A stretch of DNA of 64,000 nt from Bacillus sp. X1(2014) (GCF_007678255.1 NZ_VEED01000022.1:1-64000), one strand, 5' to 3'; positions 7,615-17,040 are shown, numbered from the stretch's first letter. Program-made: numbers and translations. The notes: a model not told the origin generated them from the letters alone.

Positions 7615-8835
7615 ATGGGTGAAAGAAACTTTAAAGGTATAAAAGACGGTACAAAAGCTGTATGGGCAGGAGAAAAAGAATTTCTTGCTTATAATGCAAC
7701 CCAAGTTCCTGTGGTGCTTAGTGTAGCCTACAATTACAATGACGTGGATGAGTGGCAAGAGGTTGCTCTCGGAAATAAACCTGGACATATTTACAATCGA
7801 ATGACAAATCCAACTGTGCAAGCTTTTGAAGAAAAAGTACGAATTCTTGAGGGAGCGGAGGAAGCGATTGGTTTCTCATCAGGAATGGCCGCTATTAGCA
7901 GCACCTTATATACATTTTTAAGGCCTGGAGACCGAGTAATATCCGTAAAAGACACCTATGGGGGAACTAATAAAATCTTTACTGAATTCTTGCCGCATAT
8001 CGATGTAGATGTAACGTTATGCAACACTGGAAATCATGAAGAAATTGAAGCTGAAGTGGTCAAAGGATGTAAGGTTTTATATTTGGAGTCTCCAACCAAC
8101 CCTACCATGAAAATTACGGATATTAAGAGAATGGTGAGAGCCGGGAAATCGGTGGGGGCATTGGTGATAATAGACAATACTTTTGCTACTCCTATTAATC
8201 AAAATCCAATTCAATTAGGAGTTGATATCGTCATCCATAGTGCCACTAAATTTTTAAGCGGACATGCCGATGCGTTAGGGGGTGTAGTGTGCGGCTCCAA
8301 AGAACTGATGAAAAGAGTTTATCACTATCGCGAAATTAATGGAGCAACCATGGATCCGTGGTCAGCTTATCTTATTTTAAGAGGGATGAAAACGTTAAAA
8401 CTTCGTGTCAGGCAGCAAGAAAAGAGTGCAATGGCGATTGCAAAGTATCTGCAAAAGCAAAAGTTTGTGGAAGCAGTTTATTACCCTGGATTAGAAACAC
8501 ACCCACATCACCAAATTGCAAAGAAACAGATGAAGGGTTTCGGCGGAATATTAAGTTTTGTATTGAAAGATGAAATGGAGGCAATCAAAATTTTATTGCC
8601 AAAATTACAATATGCAAACAAAGCTGGAAATCTTGGAGCTGTTGAAACGATATACGGACCAGCAAGAACGACCAGCCATGTCGAATGTACTTTTGAAGAA
8701 CGGAAAGCTCTTGGTATTCCGGAAGGTTTGGTTCGTATCTCCGTAGGGATTGAAGATACAGAAGATCTTATTTCGGATTTAGAACAAGCTTTTTCCCATT
8801 TAGAATCGCAATTTCCTGTTAATAGCAGCAAGTGA
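7615..8835 (+). CDS. trans-sulfuration-family PLP enzyme (cystathionine/methionine gamma-lyase or sulfhydrylase type)
   Basis: A pyridoxal-phosphate enzyme of the Cys/Met metabolism family, about 406 residues from the ATG behind GAGGTGG (7600-7606). Visible hallmarks are YNRMTNPTVQAFEEKV near the N-terminus, GFSSGMAAISSTL (phosphate binding), LYLESPTNPTMKI, DNTFATP, and the PLP-lysine motif HSATKFLSGHADALGG (lysine near residue 211). The C-terminal domain ends with VRISVGIEDTEDLISDLEQA. The family includes gamma-synthases, gamma-lyases and O-acetylhomoserine sulfhydrylases, and sequence alone does not separate them. It heads an operon with homoserine dehydrogenase, aldehyde dehydrogenase and a permease, which favours catabolism of a methionine-like compound over biosynthesis. 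Confidence 0.88.
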   Translation: MGERNFKGIKDGTKAVWAGEKEFLAYNATQVPVVLSVAYNYNDVDEWQEVALGNKPGHIYNRMTNPTVQAFEEKVRILEGAEEAIGFSSGMAAISSTLYTFLRPGDRVISVKDTYGGTNKIFTEFLPHIDVDVTLCNTGNHEEIEAEVVKGCKVLYLESPTNPTMKITDIKRMVRAGKSVGALVIIDNTFATPINQNPIQLGVDIVIHSATKFLSGHADALGGVVCGSKELMKRVYHYREINGATMDPWSAYLILRGMKTLKLRVRQQEKSAMAIAKYLQKQKFVEAVYYPGLETHPHHQIAKKQMKGFGGILSFVLKDEMEAIKILLPKLQYANKAGNLGAVETIYGPARTTSHVECTFEERKALGIPEGLVRISVGIEDTEDLISDLEQAFSHLESQFPVNSSK

Positions 8836-8863
8836 AAATATAACAATGGAAGAGGTATTGAGT

Positions 8864-9904
8864 ATGACACATAAAATTGCGTTGCTTGGTTTTGGTGTAG
8901 TTGGTCAAGGATTTGCAGAAATTTTAGAAGAAAAAGGTGAATTGTTACGCAGTGGACTTGGCTTGGATGTAAAAATTGTTGCCATTTCCGATTTTCTTAA
9001 GGGATCTCTTTATCATCCAGAAGGCTTGGATATTGCTAAAGCATTACAAGCTGTAAAGGAAACAGGGAAACTTGATTGTTACCCGGAAAGCCCTGGTTTG
9101 GTAAGAGGATGGGATAGTTTTCAGACAATCTGTGAAAGTAATGCGGACACCATTGTAGAAATTACTTTCACAGATGTAAAAACCGGCCAACCTGCCATCG
9201 ATCATTGTAAAGCAGCATTTGAAAGCAGAAAGAATGTAGTAATGAGCAATAAAGGTCCAGTTTCTTTAGCTTACCAAGAGCTGGTTGAGTTAGCCAGAAA
9301 GAATCATGTTCGATGGGGCTTTGAAGGAACCGTTATGAGCGGAACACCTGCATTGAGAATGCCCCTCGTTGCATTGGCAGGAAATAATATTTCCGAAATA
9401 CGTGGGATTTTAAATGGAACGACCAATTATATTTTAACTAAAATGGAAGAAGGCTTGAGTTATGAGGCAGCATTGGCTGAGGCACAAGCTCTTGGCTATG
9501 CAGAGGCAGATCCTACAAGTGATATCGAGGGGTATGATGCCCAATATAAAGCTACTATTCTTGTTAATATTGTCATGAATGTTCCGATGAAACGAGAAGA
9601 AGTAGAATGTGAAGGAATTAGTCATCTTACACAACAAGATATCCAATGGGCAAAATCTAAGGGGAAAAAATGGAAACTTATTGCTAAATGTATAAAAGAT
9701 GGTGATAAAGTCATCGCGAAGGTAGGTCCCGAAGCGATACCGATTACAGATCCTTTAGCTGGAGTCTCAGGTGCACAAAATGCGATTACATATGATTGCG
9801 ATTTAGCCGGTCCGATCACGCTTATTGGTGCCGGAGCTGGCCGAAAGGAAACTGGATTCTCTATTCTGATTGATTTAATTAATATAAGCCGCGGTCAATT
9901 GTAA
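8864..9904 (+). CDS. homoserine dehydrogenase lacking an ACT domain
   Basis: Interconverts homoserine and aspartate semialdehyde with NAD(P). 346 residues from ATG 8864, which follows GAAGAGG at 7 nt; the ATG at 8846 lacks such spacing. The N-terminal Rossmann motif IALLGFGVVGQGFAEIL is followed by SNKGPVSL, the substrate motif ILNGTTNYILTKMEEG and GYAEADPTSDIEGYDAQYK with the catalytic lysine. The usual C-terminal ACT regulatory domain of Bacillus Hom (about 430 residues) is absent, so threonine feedback is not expected. The gene is separated from thrB/thrC and lies in a GntR-controlled operon. I infer a catabolic, homoserine-oxidising role. Confidence 0.88.
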   Translation: MTHKIALLGFGVVGQGFAEILEEKGELLRSGLGLDVKIVAISDFLKGSLYHPEGLDIAKALQAVKETGKLDCYPESPGLVRGWDSFQTICESNADTIVEITFTDVKTGQPAIDHCKAAFESRKNVVMSNKGPVSLAYQELVELARKNHVRWGFEGTVMSGTPALRMPLVALAGNNISEIRGILNGTTNYILTKMEEGLSYEAALAEAQALGYAEADPTSDIEGYDAQYKATILVNIVMNVPMKREEVECEGISHLTQQDIQWAKSKGKKWKLIAKCIKDGDKVIAKVGPEAIPITDPLAGVSGAQNAITYDCDLAGPITLIGAGAGRKETGFSILIDLINISRGQL

Positions 9905-9960
9905 TCTTTTGCACTATTAAATTACAAAGTGAAAAATTAGTCATATGAGGTGGTTACATA

Positions 9961-11415
9961 ATGACATTTATAGAGACACAGACAAAAGCAAATAAGATGT
10001 TTCTAGCTGGAAAGTGGGTATCCCGCTCCAATAGCATTAAAGTCTTCGACCCCCAAGATAATCGTTTAATCGCAACTGTCCCTGCCGCTAATGAGGAAGA
10101 TGTACTTCAAACCATAGAGGAGGCAAAAAAGGGAGCAAAAATTGCTGCTGACATGACGACACACGAAAGAATTACGATTCTAAATCGTGCTGCTGACTGG
10201 ATTTATGAGCATAAAGAAAAATTTGCAACCACGATTGCATGTGAGGGAAGTAAAACAATTAAAGAGGCAAGAAAAGAAGTATTACGCTGTATTGAGACTC
10301 TTTGTATTAGTGCTGAAGAGGCAAGGAGAATGAATGGAGAAACGATTTTATTTGACCAAATGCCGGGAAGTGAAGATCGCATGGGATATTATTATCGTTT
10401 TCCTATTGGAATCATTGTGGCGATCACGCCTTTTAACGATCCATTAAACCTAGTTGCACATAAAGTGGGGCCAGCTATTGCTGCTGGAAATGCGATCATC
10501 GTTAAACCAGCACCAGCTACACCATTAAGCGCTCTTTTATTGGCAGAAGCATTTGAAAAAGCAGGTTTGCCTCCTAAAGTTTTATCCGTCATTACCGGTT
10601 ATCCAAGTGACATGGGAGAAAGCCTGATTACCCATCCAGCGATACGAATGATATCTTTTACAGGGGGACTTTCCACTGGCCAAGCGATTATGCAAAAGGC
10701 GGGCATGAAAAAGTTCAGTATGGAATTAGGATCGAACTCACCGGTTATCGTTCTAGAAGACGCTGATTTAGAAGAAGCCGTTGAATCAACTGTTTCCGGA
10801 GCCTTTTGGGCTGCTGGTCAAAATTGCCTCGGAGTGCAAAGAGTATATGTGCAAGAAGGGATTTATCAGGACTTTGTCGGAAGGTTCCTTACTCGTACTC
10901 TAAAGTATCGAGTGGGTAATAAATTTTCAGAGGAAACTGATATGGGGCCAATGATATCAGAAAAGGAAGCCAAGCGAGTGGAGAGTTGGGTTAATGAAGC
11001 CGTTGAAAGCGGTGCAAAATTGCTTTGTGGTGGCAAACGAAAGGGATCTTTTTATTACCCAACTGTTTTAGAGAATGTACCAGCTGATTGCAAGCTGGCA
11101 ACGGAAGAAGTCTTTGGACCAGTTGTTACCCTTTATAGTGTTCCTGATCTTGATACGGCTATTTTTCAATCTAACAATGTGGCTTTCGGCTTACAAGCAG
11201 GTATTTTCACTCAAAATTTAAATTATGCTTTGGCGGCTGTACGTAAGCTGGATGTAGGCGGGGTTATCGTAAATGACAGCTCCGATTATCGAATAGATGC
11301 GATGCCTTTTGGGGGGGTAAAAGGTTCTGGTATAGGTCGTGAAGGCATTAAATTTTCACTTCAAGAAATGACTGAACCAAAAGTTGTTTGTTTTAAGGTT
11401 GCCGTTAAAAGATAA
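9961..11415 (+). CDS. NAD(P)-dependent aldehyde dehydrogenase
   Basis: Oxidises an aldehyde to the acid. 484 residues, full length for the superfamily. Motifs: [35 protein letters not shown], the general base in [13 protein letters not shown] (about residue 253), the catalytic cysteine in [14 protein letters not shown] (about 288), EEVFGPVV and the C-terminal [14 protein letters not shown]. It is the third gene of the operon, 56 nt after homoserine dehydrogenase, with its own ribosome site. In this context aspartate semialdehyde (to aspartate) is an attractive substrate, but succinate or glyceraldehyde-type substrates cannot be excluded. Confidence 0.88.
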   Translation: MTFIETQTKANKMFLAGKWVSRSNSIKVFDPQDNRLIATVPAANEEDVLQTIEEAKKGAKIAADMTTHERITILNRAADWIYEHKEKFATTIACEGSKTIKEARKEVLRCIETLCISAEEARRMNGETILFDQMPGSEDRMGYYYRFPIGIIVAITPFNDPLNLVAHKVGPAIAAGNAIIVKPAPATPLSALLLAEAFEKAGLPPKVLSVITGYPSDMGESLITHPAIRMISFTGGLSTGQAIMQKAGMKKFSMELGSNSPVIVLEDADLEEAVESTVSGAFWAAGQNCLGVQRVYVQEGIYQDFVGRFLTRTLKYRVGNKFSEETDMGPMISEKEAKRVESWVNEAVESGAKLLCGGKRKGSFYYPTVLENVPADCKLATEEVFGPVVTLYSVPDLDTAIFQSNNVAFGLQAGIFTQNLNYALAAVRKLDVGGVIVNDSSDYRIDAMPFGGVKGSGIGREGIKFSLQEMTEPKVVCFKVAVKR

Positions 11416-11503
11416 TAAGACAATTCAGTGGTATAATGCTAGTTTAATAGGAATTGACCTAATAGGTTGGCCGATGGTTACCTATACCAAGGGAGGAAAC
11501 TGG

Positions 11504-12940
11504 ATGCTACAGGCAAATAATTCTGATCAAAATCAGTTAAAGCGTACAATGAAAAGCAGACATTTGTTCATGATTTCGCTAGGAGGGGTAATTGGAACGG
11601 GCCTTTTTCTAAGCACGGGCTATACCATTAATCAAGCTGGACCAGGAGGGACGATTCTCGCTTATTTGGTTGGGGCATTGATTATGTATCTTGTTATGCT
11701 GTGCCTTGGTGAATTAACTGTAGCCATGCCGGTAACCGGTTCATTTCAAACGTATGCTACAAAGTATGTCGGTCCTGCTACCGGATTTACCATTGGTGTA
11801 ATGTACTGGCTTACCTGGGTGGTAACAGTAGGATCGGAATTTACCGCATCTGGTCTATTAATGAAGCGATGGTTCCCTGATACTTCTGTTTGGATATGGA
11901 GTGCCATCTTTGCGATTATCCTTTTTCTACTAAATGCCTTTTCAGTAAAATTTTTTGCAGAAGCAGAATTTTGGTTTGCCGGAATTAAAGTAATTACCAT
12001 TATATTATTTATCATATTGGGGGGAGCCGCGATGTTTGGTTTCATACCAATGAAAGGCCATGCATCTGCCCCGATGCTCTCACATTTTACTAGTGAAGGA
12101 GGTCTTTTTCCTAATGGGCTGCTTCCAGTTTTAATGGCTATGATTTCCGTAAACTTTGCCTTTTCAGGAACAGAGCTCATTGGAATTACAGCGGGAGAGA
12201 GCGAAAATCCGGAAAAAGACATTCCCCGATCCGTTAGAAATGTAATTTGGAGAACTGTTTTCTTCTTTATCGGAGCTATATTTGTATTATCTGGATTAAT
12301 CTCATGGAAAGAAGCAGGAGTCATTGAAAGTCCGTTCGTTATGGTCTTTGATAATATAGGAATTCCTTATGCAGCTGATATCATGAACTTCGTTATACTT
12401 ACGGCTTTATTATCCGTAGCAAATTCCGGTCTCTATGCATCTACTCGTATGTTATGGTCTCTTTCCAACGAAAAAACAATAAGCCCCCTCTTAGGAAAGG
12501 TAACCTCAAAAGGAGTGCCGCTTAATGCGTTAATTGTAAGTATGGCAGTAGCCAGTTTGTCGTTATTCTCTAGTGTAATTGCACCAGATACGGTTTATTT
12601 AGTGCTTGTAGCTATTTCAGGATTTGCCGTGGTTATTGTGTGGATGGGAATTGTGTTATCGCAGTATATGTTTCGTAAGCATTTTATTAAAGAGGGGGGG
12701 AATATTTCACATTTGAAGTTTCGTACACCTCTTTATCCCTTTGTGCCCATCACTGCTTTTGTTCTATGTTTCGCTTCTTGTGTAGGACTTGCTTTCGATC
12801 AAAGCCAACGAATTGCTCTGTATAGCGGAGTACCCTTCATTGCTTTATGTTATTTTTACTACTATATTAAAAATCGTGGAAAGAAGAATCTATTAGATTC
12901 TCAAGATGAACTCGATCAGTATATAGAGAATATTAAGTAG
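11504..12940 (+). CDS. amino-acid permease (AAT family, APC superfamily)
   Basis: A proton-coupled amino-acid importer with about 12 membrane helices and 478 residues. The N-terminus is [20 protein letters not shown] followed by [18 protein letters not shown], the AAT-family consensus; [20 protein letters not shown] is the conserved loop after helix 6. The open frame runs upstream to 11384, overlapping the dehydrogenase, but the ribosome site GGGAGG (11491-11496) fixes the start at ATG 11504. The nearest functional types are S-methylmethionine (MmuP/YbgF), GABA and lysine permeases. A homocysteine S-methyltransferase follows downstream, which supports S-methylmethionine or a related substrate. 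Confidence 0.88.
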   Translation: MLQANNSDQNQLKRTMKSRHLFMISLGGVIGTGLFLSTGYTINQAGPGGTILAYLVGALIMYLVMLCLGELTVAMPVTGSFQTYATKYVGPATGFTIGVMYWLTWVVTVGSEFTASGLLMKRWFPDTSVWIWSAIFAIILFLLNAFSVKFFAEAEFWFAGIKVITIILFIILGGAAMFGFIPMKGHASAPMLSHFTSEGGLFPNGLLPVLMAMISVNFAFSGTELIGITAGESENPEKDIPRSVRNVIWRTVFFFIGAIFVLSGLISWKEAGVIESPFVMVFDNIGIPYAADIMNFVILTALLSVANSGLYASTRMLWSLSNEKTISPLLGKVTSKGVPLNALIVSMAVASLSLFSSVIAPDTVYLVLVAISGFAVVIVWMGIVLSQYMFRKHFIKEGGNISHLKFRTPLYPFVPITAFVLCFASCVGLAFDQSQRIALYSGVPFIALCYFYYYIKNRGKKNLLDSQDELDQYIENIK

Positions 12941-13104
12941 AGAGGGTCTGGTGTTAGAGATCCATTAAAATGGAATATACTACTGATACTATCGGGATTG
13001 GTGTAAAAAACTGTAAATGAAATAAAAAAACGTACAAAATCTTCGGTTGTCAGACTGTTAAGCTAATAATCCAATCCATTGTTGAATGAATTTCACCTTA
13101 CTTT

Positions 13105-13140
13105 GGACAGACTTCTCCGCAGGAGAATCTGTCCTTTTTA
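13105..13140 (+). terminator. strong Rho-independent terminator
   Basis: Stem GGACAGACTTCTCC pairs with GGAGAATCTGTCC (one mismatch) around a 3-nt loop, then TTTTTA. It lies about 165 nt after the permease and separates the operon from the methyltransferase. Confidence 0.85.
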
Positions 13141-13323
13141 ACCAAATTCATCGTTTCGACTCTACCTATACTCTGTTTAACTTAAGTAACGGCCTAGACA
13201 TTTTTCCAACTTTGGTCTATATTGATGAACTCAATGAACACTGATGATTTAAGAAATGGAAAGTCTTGTCCTTTCATCATTTCTACGGGATCACAGAAAA
13301 TTGACTGTAGCGGAGGTACTACA

Positions 13324-14256
13324 ATGAATCCTATTGAAAACATATTACAGAAATTCCCGCTAGTTATATTAGACGGTGCTATGGCAACTGAGCTTGAGCG
13401 TCATAGCTGTGATTTGAACGACAGCCTTTGGTCGGCAACCATACTTATGGAAAATCCGGAGCTTATCAAACAGGTACATACGGATTATTTTACAGCGGGA
13501 GCTGACTGTGCTATCACCGCCAGTTACCAGGCAACTGTCGAAGGATTTGCCCGACGCGGTTTAAGCGAGGCTGAAGCACTAACTCTCATCAAGAAATCCG
13601 TCCAGATAGCCTTAAAAGCACGCGATGAATTCTGGGGAAAATTCGAGAACCGGTCAAACCGGCCGAAGCCTTTAGTAGCCGGTTCAGTAGGGCCATATGG
13701 CGCATTTCTTGCTGACGGATCTGAATATCGAGGAGATTATACGTTGACCGAAGATGAACTTATGAATTTCCATAGGCCCCGTATGAAAGCCCTGATTGAT
13801 GCCGGTGCCGATATCCTAGCCTGCGAAACCATTCCATGTCTGATGGAGGCCAGAGCAATCGTCAGGTTGTTAGAAGAGTTTCCCAGAACCTATGCATGGA
13901 TCAGCTTCAGTGCAAAAGACGGGCTGCATATTAGTAATGGAACCCCGATTGCTGAATGTGCTGAATGGCTGGATAAACATGATCAAGTGGCTGCCGTCGG
14001 CATAAACTGCACGCGGCCCCAGTACATTTCTTCGCTGATAAAAAAAGTGCACAGTCACACAGACAAACCCATCATCGTATATCCAAATTTAGGCGAGCGG
14101 TACGATGCAGTCACCAAAACTTGGCATGGGCCATCATCCGAAGAAACTTACGGCGACAGTACGCATCACTGGTATGAATGCGGTGCCCGATTGATTGGCG
14201 GCTGCTGCAGGACAAAACCGGAGAATATAACGACCATTGCTGGATGGGCGAGGTAA
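13324..14256 (+). CDS. mmuM: homocysteine S-methyltransferase
   Basis: Transfers a methyl group from S-methylmethionine (or S-adenosylmethionine) to homocysteine, giving methionine. 310 residues, the same length as E. coli MmuM. Start ATG 13324 follows GGAGG at 13312-13316; the upstream in-frame extension to 13222 has no ribosome site. Zinc/homocysteine-binding motifs are present: VILDGAMATELE near the N-terminus, AVGINCTRPQYI with the first cysteine, and LIGGCCRTKPENI with the paired cysteines. It lies behind a terminator and so probably has its own promoter. Its DNA is visibly richer in G and C than the neighbours (for example around 13640-13700), which suggests a separate origin from the upstream operon. 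Confidence 0.92.
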   Translation: MNPIENILQKFPLVILDGAMATELERHSCDLNDSLWSATILMENPELIKQVHTDYFTAGADCAITASYQATVEGFARRGLSEAEALTLIKKSVQIALKARDEFWGKFENRSNRPKPLVAGSVGPYGAFLADGSEYRGDYTLTEDELMNFHRPRMKALIDAGADILACETIPCLMEARAIVRLLEEFPRTYAWISFSAKDGLHISNGTPIAECAEWLDKHDQVAAVGINCTRPQYISSLIKKVHSHTDKPIIVYPNLGERYDAVTKTWHGPSSEETYGDSTHHWYECGARLIGGCCRTKPENITTIAGWAR

Positions 14257-14439
14257 GGATAAAAAAGCAAGGATTCCGGTGTTAAAGTATTCTCTACATC
14301 CCTTACCTTTCCGCTAGTATCTGGTCATGATGCAACAAAAATGTTGGTTCTAGTCAAAAAACTTCAATATAAGTAAAAAGTCAGTGATGTAATAATAATG
14401 CACGTTGATTCAGAAGGAAACACGATTGATTGCGATGCT

Positions 14440-14498
14440 TCAATAATGAAGGTCGCTCTTTTTCTTCTTTTAGTAAAGGACAGGTTAATTGAAATAAC
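14440..14498 (+). repeat. dispersed repeat, degenerate copy
   Basis: Only the right half is recognisable: GTCGCTCTTTTTCTTC followed by TAGTAAAGGACAGGTTAAT, which corresponds to the CTTTT...CTAAAGGGGCAGGTTAGT end of the family. Confidence 0.45.
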
Positions 14499-14640
14499 AA
14501 ATTAGCAATCAATCTTTTCAATAAATTATGGTAATGTTGAAATAGTGACAAGTTAAGGCGTTAAGATCTGAGCTTAAAGAAGTAAAAAAAGACCTTAAAA
14601 ATAAAATGGAAGAATGAGAAATAGATTATTTTCTCCTTAA

Positions 14641-14710
14641 ACAAATGGGGGCAAGAGTTGAACAATGAGTTGCTGCGGTAGCTTTTTACTCTAACGGATC
14701 AGGATAGTGA
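14641..14710 (+). repeat. dispersed ~80-bp repeat, diverged copy
   Basis: GGGGGCAAGAGTTGAACAAT is followed by TTGCTGCGGTAGCTTTTT and CTAACGGATCAGGATAGTG. The order matches the family, with substitutions throughout. Confidence 0.65.
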
Positions 14711-14725
14711 AAAAAGCGTTTGACG

Positions 14726-14762
14726 AAAAGGACATTCCTGGTTTTACAGGATGCCCTTTTTA
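14726..14762. terminator. bidirectional terminator-like hairpin
   Basis: AAAGGACATTCCTG pairs with CAGGATGCCCTTT (two mismatches) around GTTTTA. It lies 20 nt beyond the 3' end of the minus-strand DUF3224 gene and ends a + strand transcript as well. Confidence 0.65.
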
Positions 14763-14780
14763 CTCGGCAGGGGTATTTTG

Positions 14781-15176
14781 TTAGAAATTAAAATCTAGAA
14801 TCATCTTACTGGATTGACCTGTAAACTTATAATTATAGGACCCTTTCAAGCTTTCTAAGTCACCGGTAGCTTTGATGATTGTTGCAGGAGAATCTAAATT
14901 TCCTTTATCAAATATTCCTTGCTCTATAGCTGTAAATGTTCCCTTTTTTTCCTTATAAGTTCCTTCGAAATGTAGAAATCCGGAAATTTTAGAAGTAGCC
15001 AAATGACCATCATCTACACTTGACTCTAAATAATATAATAAATATTCAACAAAAGCTTTTCCTTTTAATTCGCCGTCAATATCATATTCGACGTGGGCAA
15101 TATTAATAGGGAAATCTTTTCTAGTTTCATCGACTGGCTTTTCATCCCATTTACTTACTGTAAATGTTACCTCCAT
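14781..15176 (-). CDS. DUF3224 family protein
   Basis: 131 residues from the ATG at 15176, which lies about 10 nt after AAAGGAG; the longer frame to 15242 begins before that site. The small beta-barrel-like family is recognisable from FTVSKWDEKPVDE, then HVEYDIDGELKGKAFVEYLL, SGFLHFEGTYKEKKGTF and TGDLESLKGSYNYKF. It has no signal peptide or membrane segment and is cytosolic. DUF3224 proteins have no proven activity; structures resemble lipocalin-like or allene-oxide-cyclase-like barrels. It stands alone. Confidence 0.8.
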   Translation of the reverse strand: MEVTFTVSKWDEKPVDETRKDFPINIAHVEYDIDGELKGKAFVEYLLYYLESSVDDGHLATSKISGFLHFEGTYKEKKGTFTAIEQGIFDKGNLDSPATIIKATGDLESLKGSYNYKFTGQSSKMILDFNF

Positions 15177-15287
15177 TTGCGTAAAACTCCTTTCATTATT
15201 TGTTAGTAATTCACCTCTAGTATACCATCCAAAAAATACCATTAATAGTGATATGGAATGTTTTTATGTGATTTTTCTTTACTAACT

Positions 15288-15382
15288 TTGTGAAATATTA
15301 CACTTAAAGTAACGGGTGCAAGAGTTGTATATCAAGCTGTCATTTTGGCAGCTTTTCTTGTTGCACTAAAGGGGCAGAATAG
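15288..15382 (+). repeat. dispersed ~80-bp repeat, copy with clear hairpin
   Basis: The leader TGTGAAATATTACACTTAAA is followed by GTAACGGGTGCAAGAGTTG, the hairpin AAGCTGTCATTTTGGCAGCTT and the right end GCACTAAAGGGGCAGAATAG. Confidence 0.8.
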
Positions 15383-15441
15383 CTAAATAAAGAAGGAGAT
15401 ATACTAAGTTAAATAATTCCTTATGGTAAGGGGGTAGTAAT

Positions 15442-15915
15442 ATGTCAATGAAAAAACAGTGGTTACTTAATATTGTAATGATATTACTCTCGTGGCTTAC
15501 AATACCTTTGTTAGGATGGCGGACTATAAAGAGATTTTTACCAGCCTCAATCCTTGCTGTTCTACTATGTAGTTTGGATGCTCAAATTGGAAAAAAACGC
15601 AGATGGTGGTCTTTTTATAATAAACCACAATCCTTTATTCAAAATGAATTTCCTTTTCTCATAGGTCCAATGTTGGCGATGTCTTTATGGACATTAAAAT
15701 GGGGATACGGAAATTTTAAAAAGTTTATTATGTTAAATGCTATTGGCGAAGCAATTTTTGTATCTCCAATTACAAGGTTATTCACAAAATTAAAACTCTA
15801 TAAATTAGTTCAATTTAACGAATCTCAATTCTTTCTATATTTCTTTTACAAGGCTTTTTTCTTATATGGATTTCAATATCTTTTTGAAAAATACAAGAAA
15901 ACTAATGACTTTTAA
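15442..15915 (+). CDS. multi-pass membrane protein of unknown function
   Basis: 157 residues; start ATG behind AAGGGGGT. Hydrophobic segments at about residues 8-24, 30-44, 70-86 and 130-148 suggest three or four membrane helices. An amphipathic KKRRWWSFYNKPQ stretch follows the second. Distinctive residues are WLTIPLLGWRTIKRFLPAS and FPFLIGPMLAMSLWTLKWGY. It resembles uncharacterised Bacillus membrane proteins, possibly distantly related to the CBO0543 family at 22.8-24.3 kb. Repeat copies lie on both sides (15288 and 15912). No function is proposed. Confidence 0.7.
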   Translation: MSMKKQWLLNIVMILLSWLTIPLLGWRTIKRFLPASILAVLLCSLDAQIGKKRRWWSFYNKPQSFIQNEFPFLIGPMLAMSLWTLKWGYGNFKKFIMLNAIGEAIFVSPITRLFTKLKLYKLVQFNESQFFLYFFYKAFFLYGFQYLFEKYKKTNDF

Positions 15916-15993
15916 AGTAGCGGGTGCGACTCTTCAAGAAGAAGGTTGCCTTTTTTTATTCCACAATAAAAATTGTGAAATTTTGCACTTAAA
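15912..15993 (+). repeat. dispersed repeat, diverged copy plus second leader
   Basis: TTTAAAGTAGCGGGTGC begins at the 3' end of the preceding gene, followed by GAAGGTTGCCTTTTTTTATTCCAC. At 15970 the leader of another copy (TTGTGAAATTTTGCACTTAAA) starts but is not followed by the core. The T-run may serve as terminator of the upstream gene. Confidence 0.55.
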
Positions 15994-16194
15994 CTATCTT
16001 AATTAAAGAGGAACGCTCGTTTTAACTAACAAAAACAATTTTTATCGTAAAAAAATATAAATTTATGGGGAAATTTACTTGCGTAATAGTTTGTCCAATA
16101 TTGCTATTTCAAAAGGGATGGGTATAGTAGTTTTTAAAAGGGTAAATTGTGCCACCAGAATGGCCCCCATGGTCTCCCTTAGGAGGTAAACAAT

Positions 16195-16506
16195 ATAAAA
16201 GTATCTTATATTCTTGATGTTATCATAGCGATCACAGGCCCTTTGTATGAATGGAGAAGTATTGACACAAGAAGAATTGATTCCCATATCCATCAATTGA
16301 ATAAACTGCTTTGGTTTCAAGAATTGTATCAGGAAGAAAAGTATCGAAAATTGTTTGTGATGAATTATAGAACACGGCGATATTTAGATAGTCCGTTTCG
16401 GGTAAAGAGATTAATGGATAGTCCAAAAGCTCAGTTACATTTTCTCAAACTGCTTAACAAACAATTGGAGAAAAAGAAGAGAGATCATGACAAACCATTG
16501 TGGTGA
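16195..16506 (+). CDS. small protein of unknown function, probable ATA start
   Basis: The frame is open from before 16195. The only strong ribosome site is AGGAGG at 16181-16186, and 8 nt later stands ATA AAA GTA TCT TAT, which would read MKVSYILDVIIAITGPLY and then EWRSIDTRRIDSHIHQLNK. The first ATG-like codon downstream (TTG 16243) would remove the hydrophobic N-terminus. I therefore place the start at ATA 16195 (103 residues), either a near-cognate start or an ATG lost by one mutation. The rest is basic and helical (RTRRYLDSPFRVKRLMDSPK). An N-terminal membrane anchor is likely. The family is not recognised. Confidence 0.5.
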   Translation: MKVSYILDVIIAITGPLYEWRSIDTRRIDSHIHQLNKLLWFQELYQEEKYRKLFVMNYRTRRYLDSPFRVKRLMDSPKAQLHFLKLLNKQLEKKKRDHDKPLW

Positions 16507-16578
16507 GGCTATGGCTTGTTCCTTTTGGGTTTAGTAATAGAAAAATATGTTTATTCTTATATCAGGAGGTTTTTTAGT

Positions 16579-16995
16579 ATGTCGAGAGAATTATGGTTGA
16601 ACCTGCCAGTGCGAGACCCAGAACGGGCAAAGGAGTTTTATACACAACTTGGTTTTCGTTTGAATGAAAAGTATGTAAGTCAAGACGGCTCATTCAGCTT
16701 GATCGTCGGTGACAATCAGGTTGTTTTAATGCTCTTCCCGGAATCCACGTTCCGCGGGTTTACTGGTAATGCAGATGCAGATTCGTGGCAGGGCACTGAA
16801 GTGTTATTCTCACTAGGGGCAAATTCTAGGGAGGAAGTGGATGAGCTCGCCTTAAAAGCCGAACGTGCAGGCGGTACTGTATTCGGTAAGCCGGGCGAAA
16901 AAGGTGGCTGGATGTACGGCTGCGGTTTTGCTGATCCGGACGGTCATCGCTGGAACGCGTTGTACATGGATATGAGTAAAATGCCCAAAGGCTAA
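16579..16995 (+). CDS. VOC-superfamily (glyoxalase/bleomycin-resistance-like) protein
   Basis: 138 residues from ATG 16579, fixed by AGGAGG at 16564-16569; the frame extends upstream without a ribosome site. Two beta-alpha-beta-beta-beta halves are visible: LWLNLPVRDPERAKEFYTQL then FSLIVGDNQVVLMLFPES, and VDELALKAERAGGTVFGKPG then GCGFADPDGHRWNALYMDM. The D-P-D-G-H-x-W ending is the classic VOC motif with a potential metal ligand. Members include lyases, dioxygenases and antibiotic-binding proteins; the substrate cannot be told. Cytosolic. Confidence 0.85.
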   Translation: MSRELWLNLPVRDPERAKEFYTQLGFRLNEKYVSQDGSFSLIVGDNQVVLMLFPESTFRGFTGNADADSWQGTEVLFSLGANSREEVDELALKAERAGGTVFGKPGEKGGWMYGCGFADPDGHRWNALYMDMSKMPKG

Positions 16996-17040
16996 AAGCA
17001 AGATTCACCACTTCGTGAAGAGTGTTAGAAAGTAAAAAAA

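Larger units (their letters stand above)
14257..14780. other. intergenic region with decayed repeats
   Basis: Contains a degenerate repeat copy (about 14440-14498), another at 14641-14710 and a hairpin at 14726-14762. A frame at 14553-14618 reads LRSELKEVKKDLKNKMEE and then stops; it may be the tail of a lost coiled-coil gene. No intact gene is seen. Confidence 0.5.

Noticed and set aside
11746..12324. 192-codon minus-strand frame inside the permease
   Set aside because: Shadow of the coding strand of a complete membrane transporter; no ribosome site.
13141..13323. SAM or T-box riboswitch before mmuM
   Set aside because: I found neither the S-box core motifs nor a T-box TGG sequence with a following terminator.
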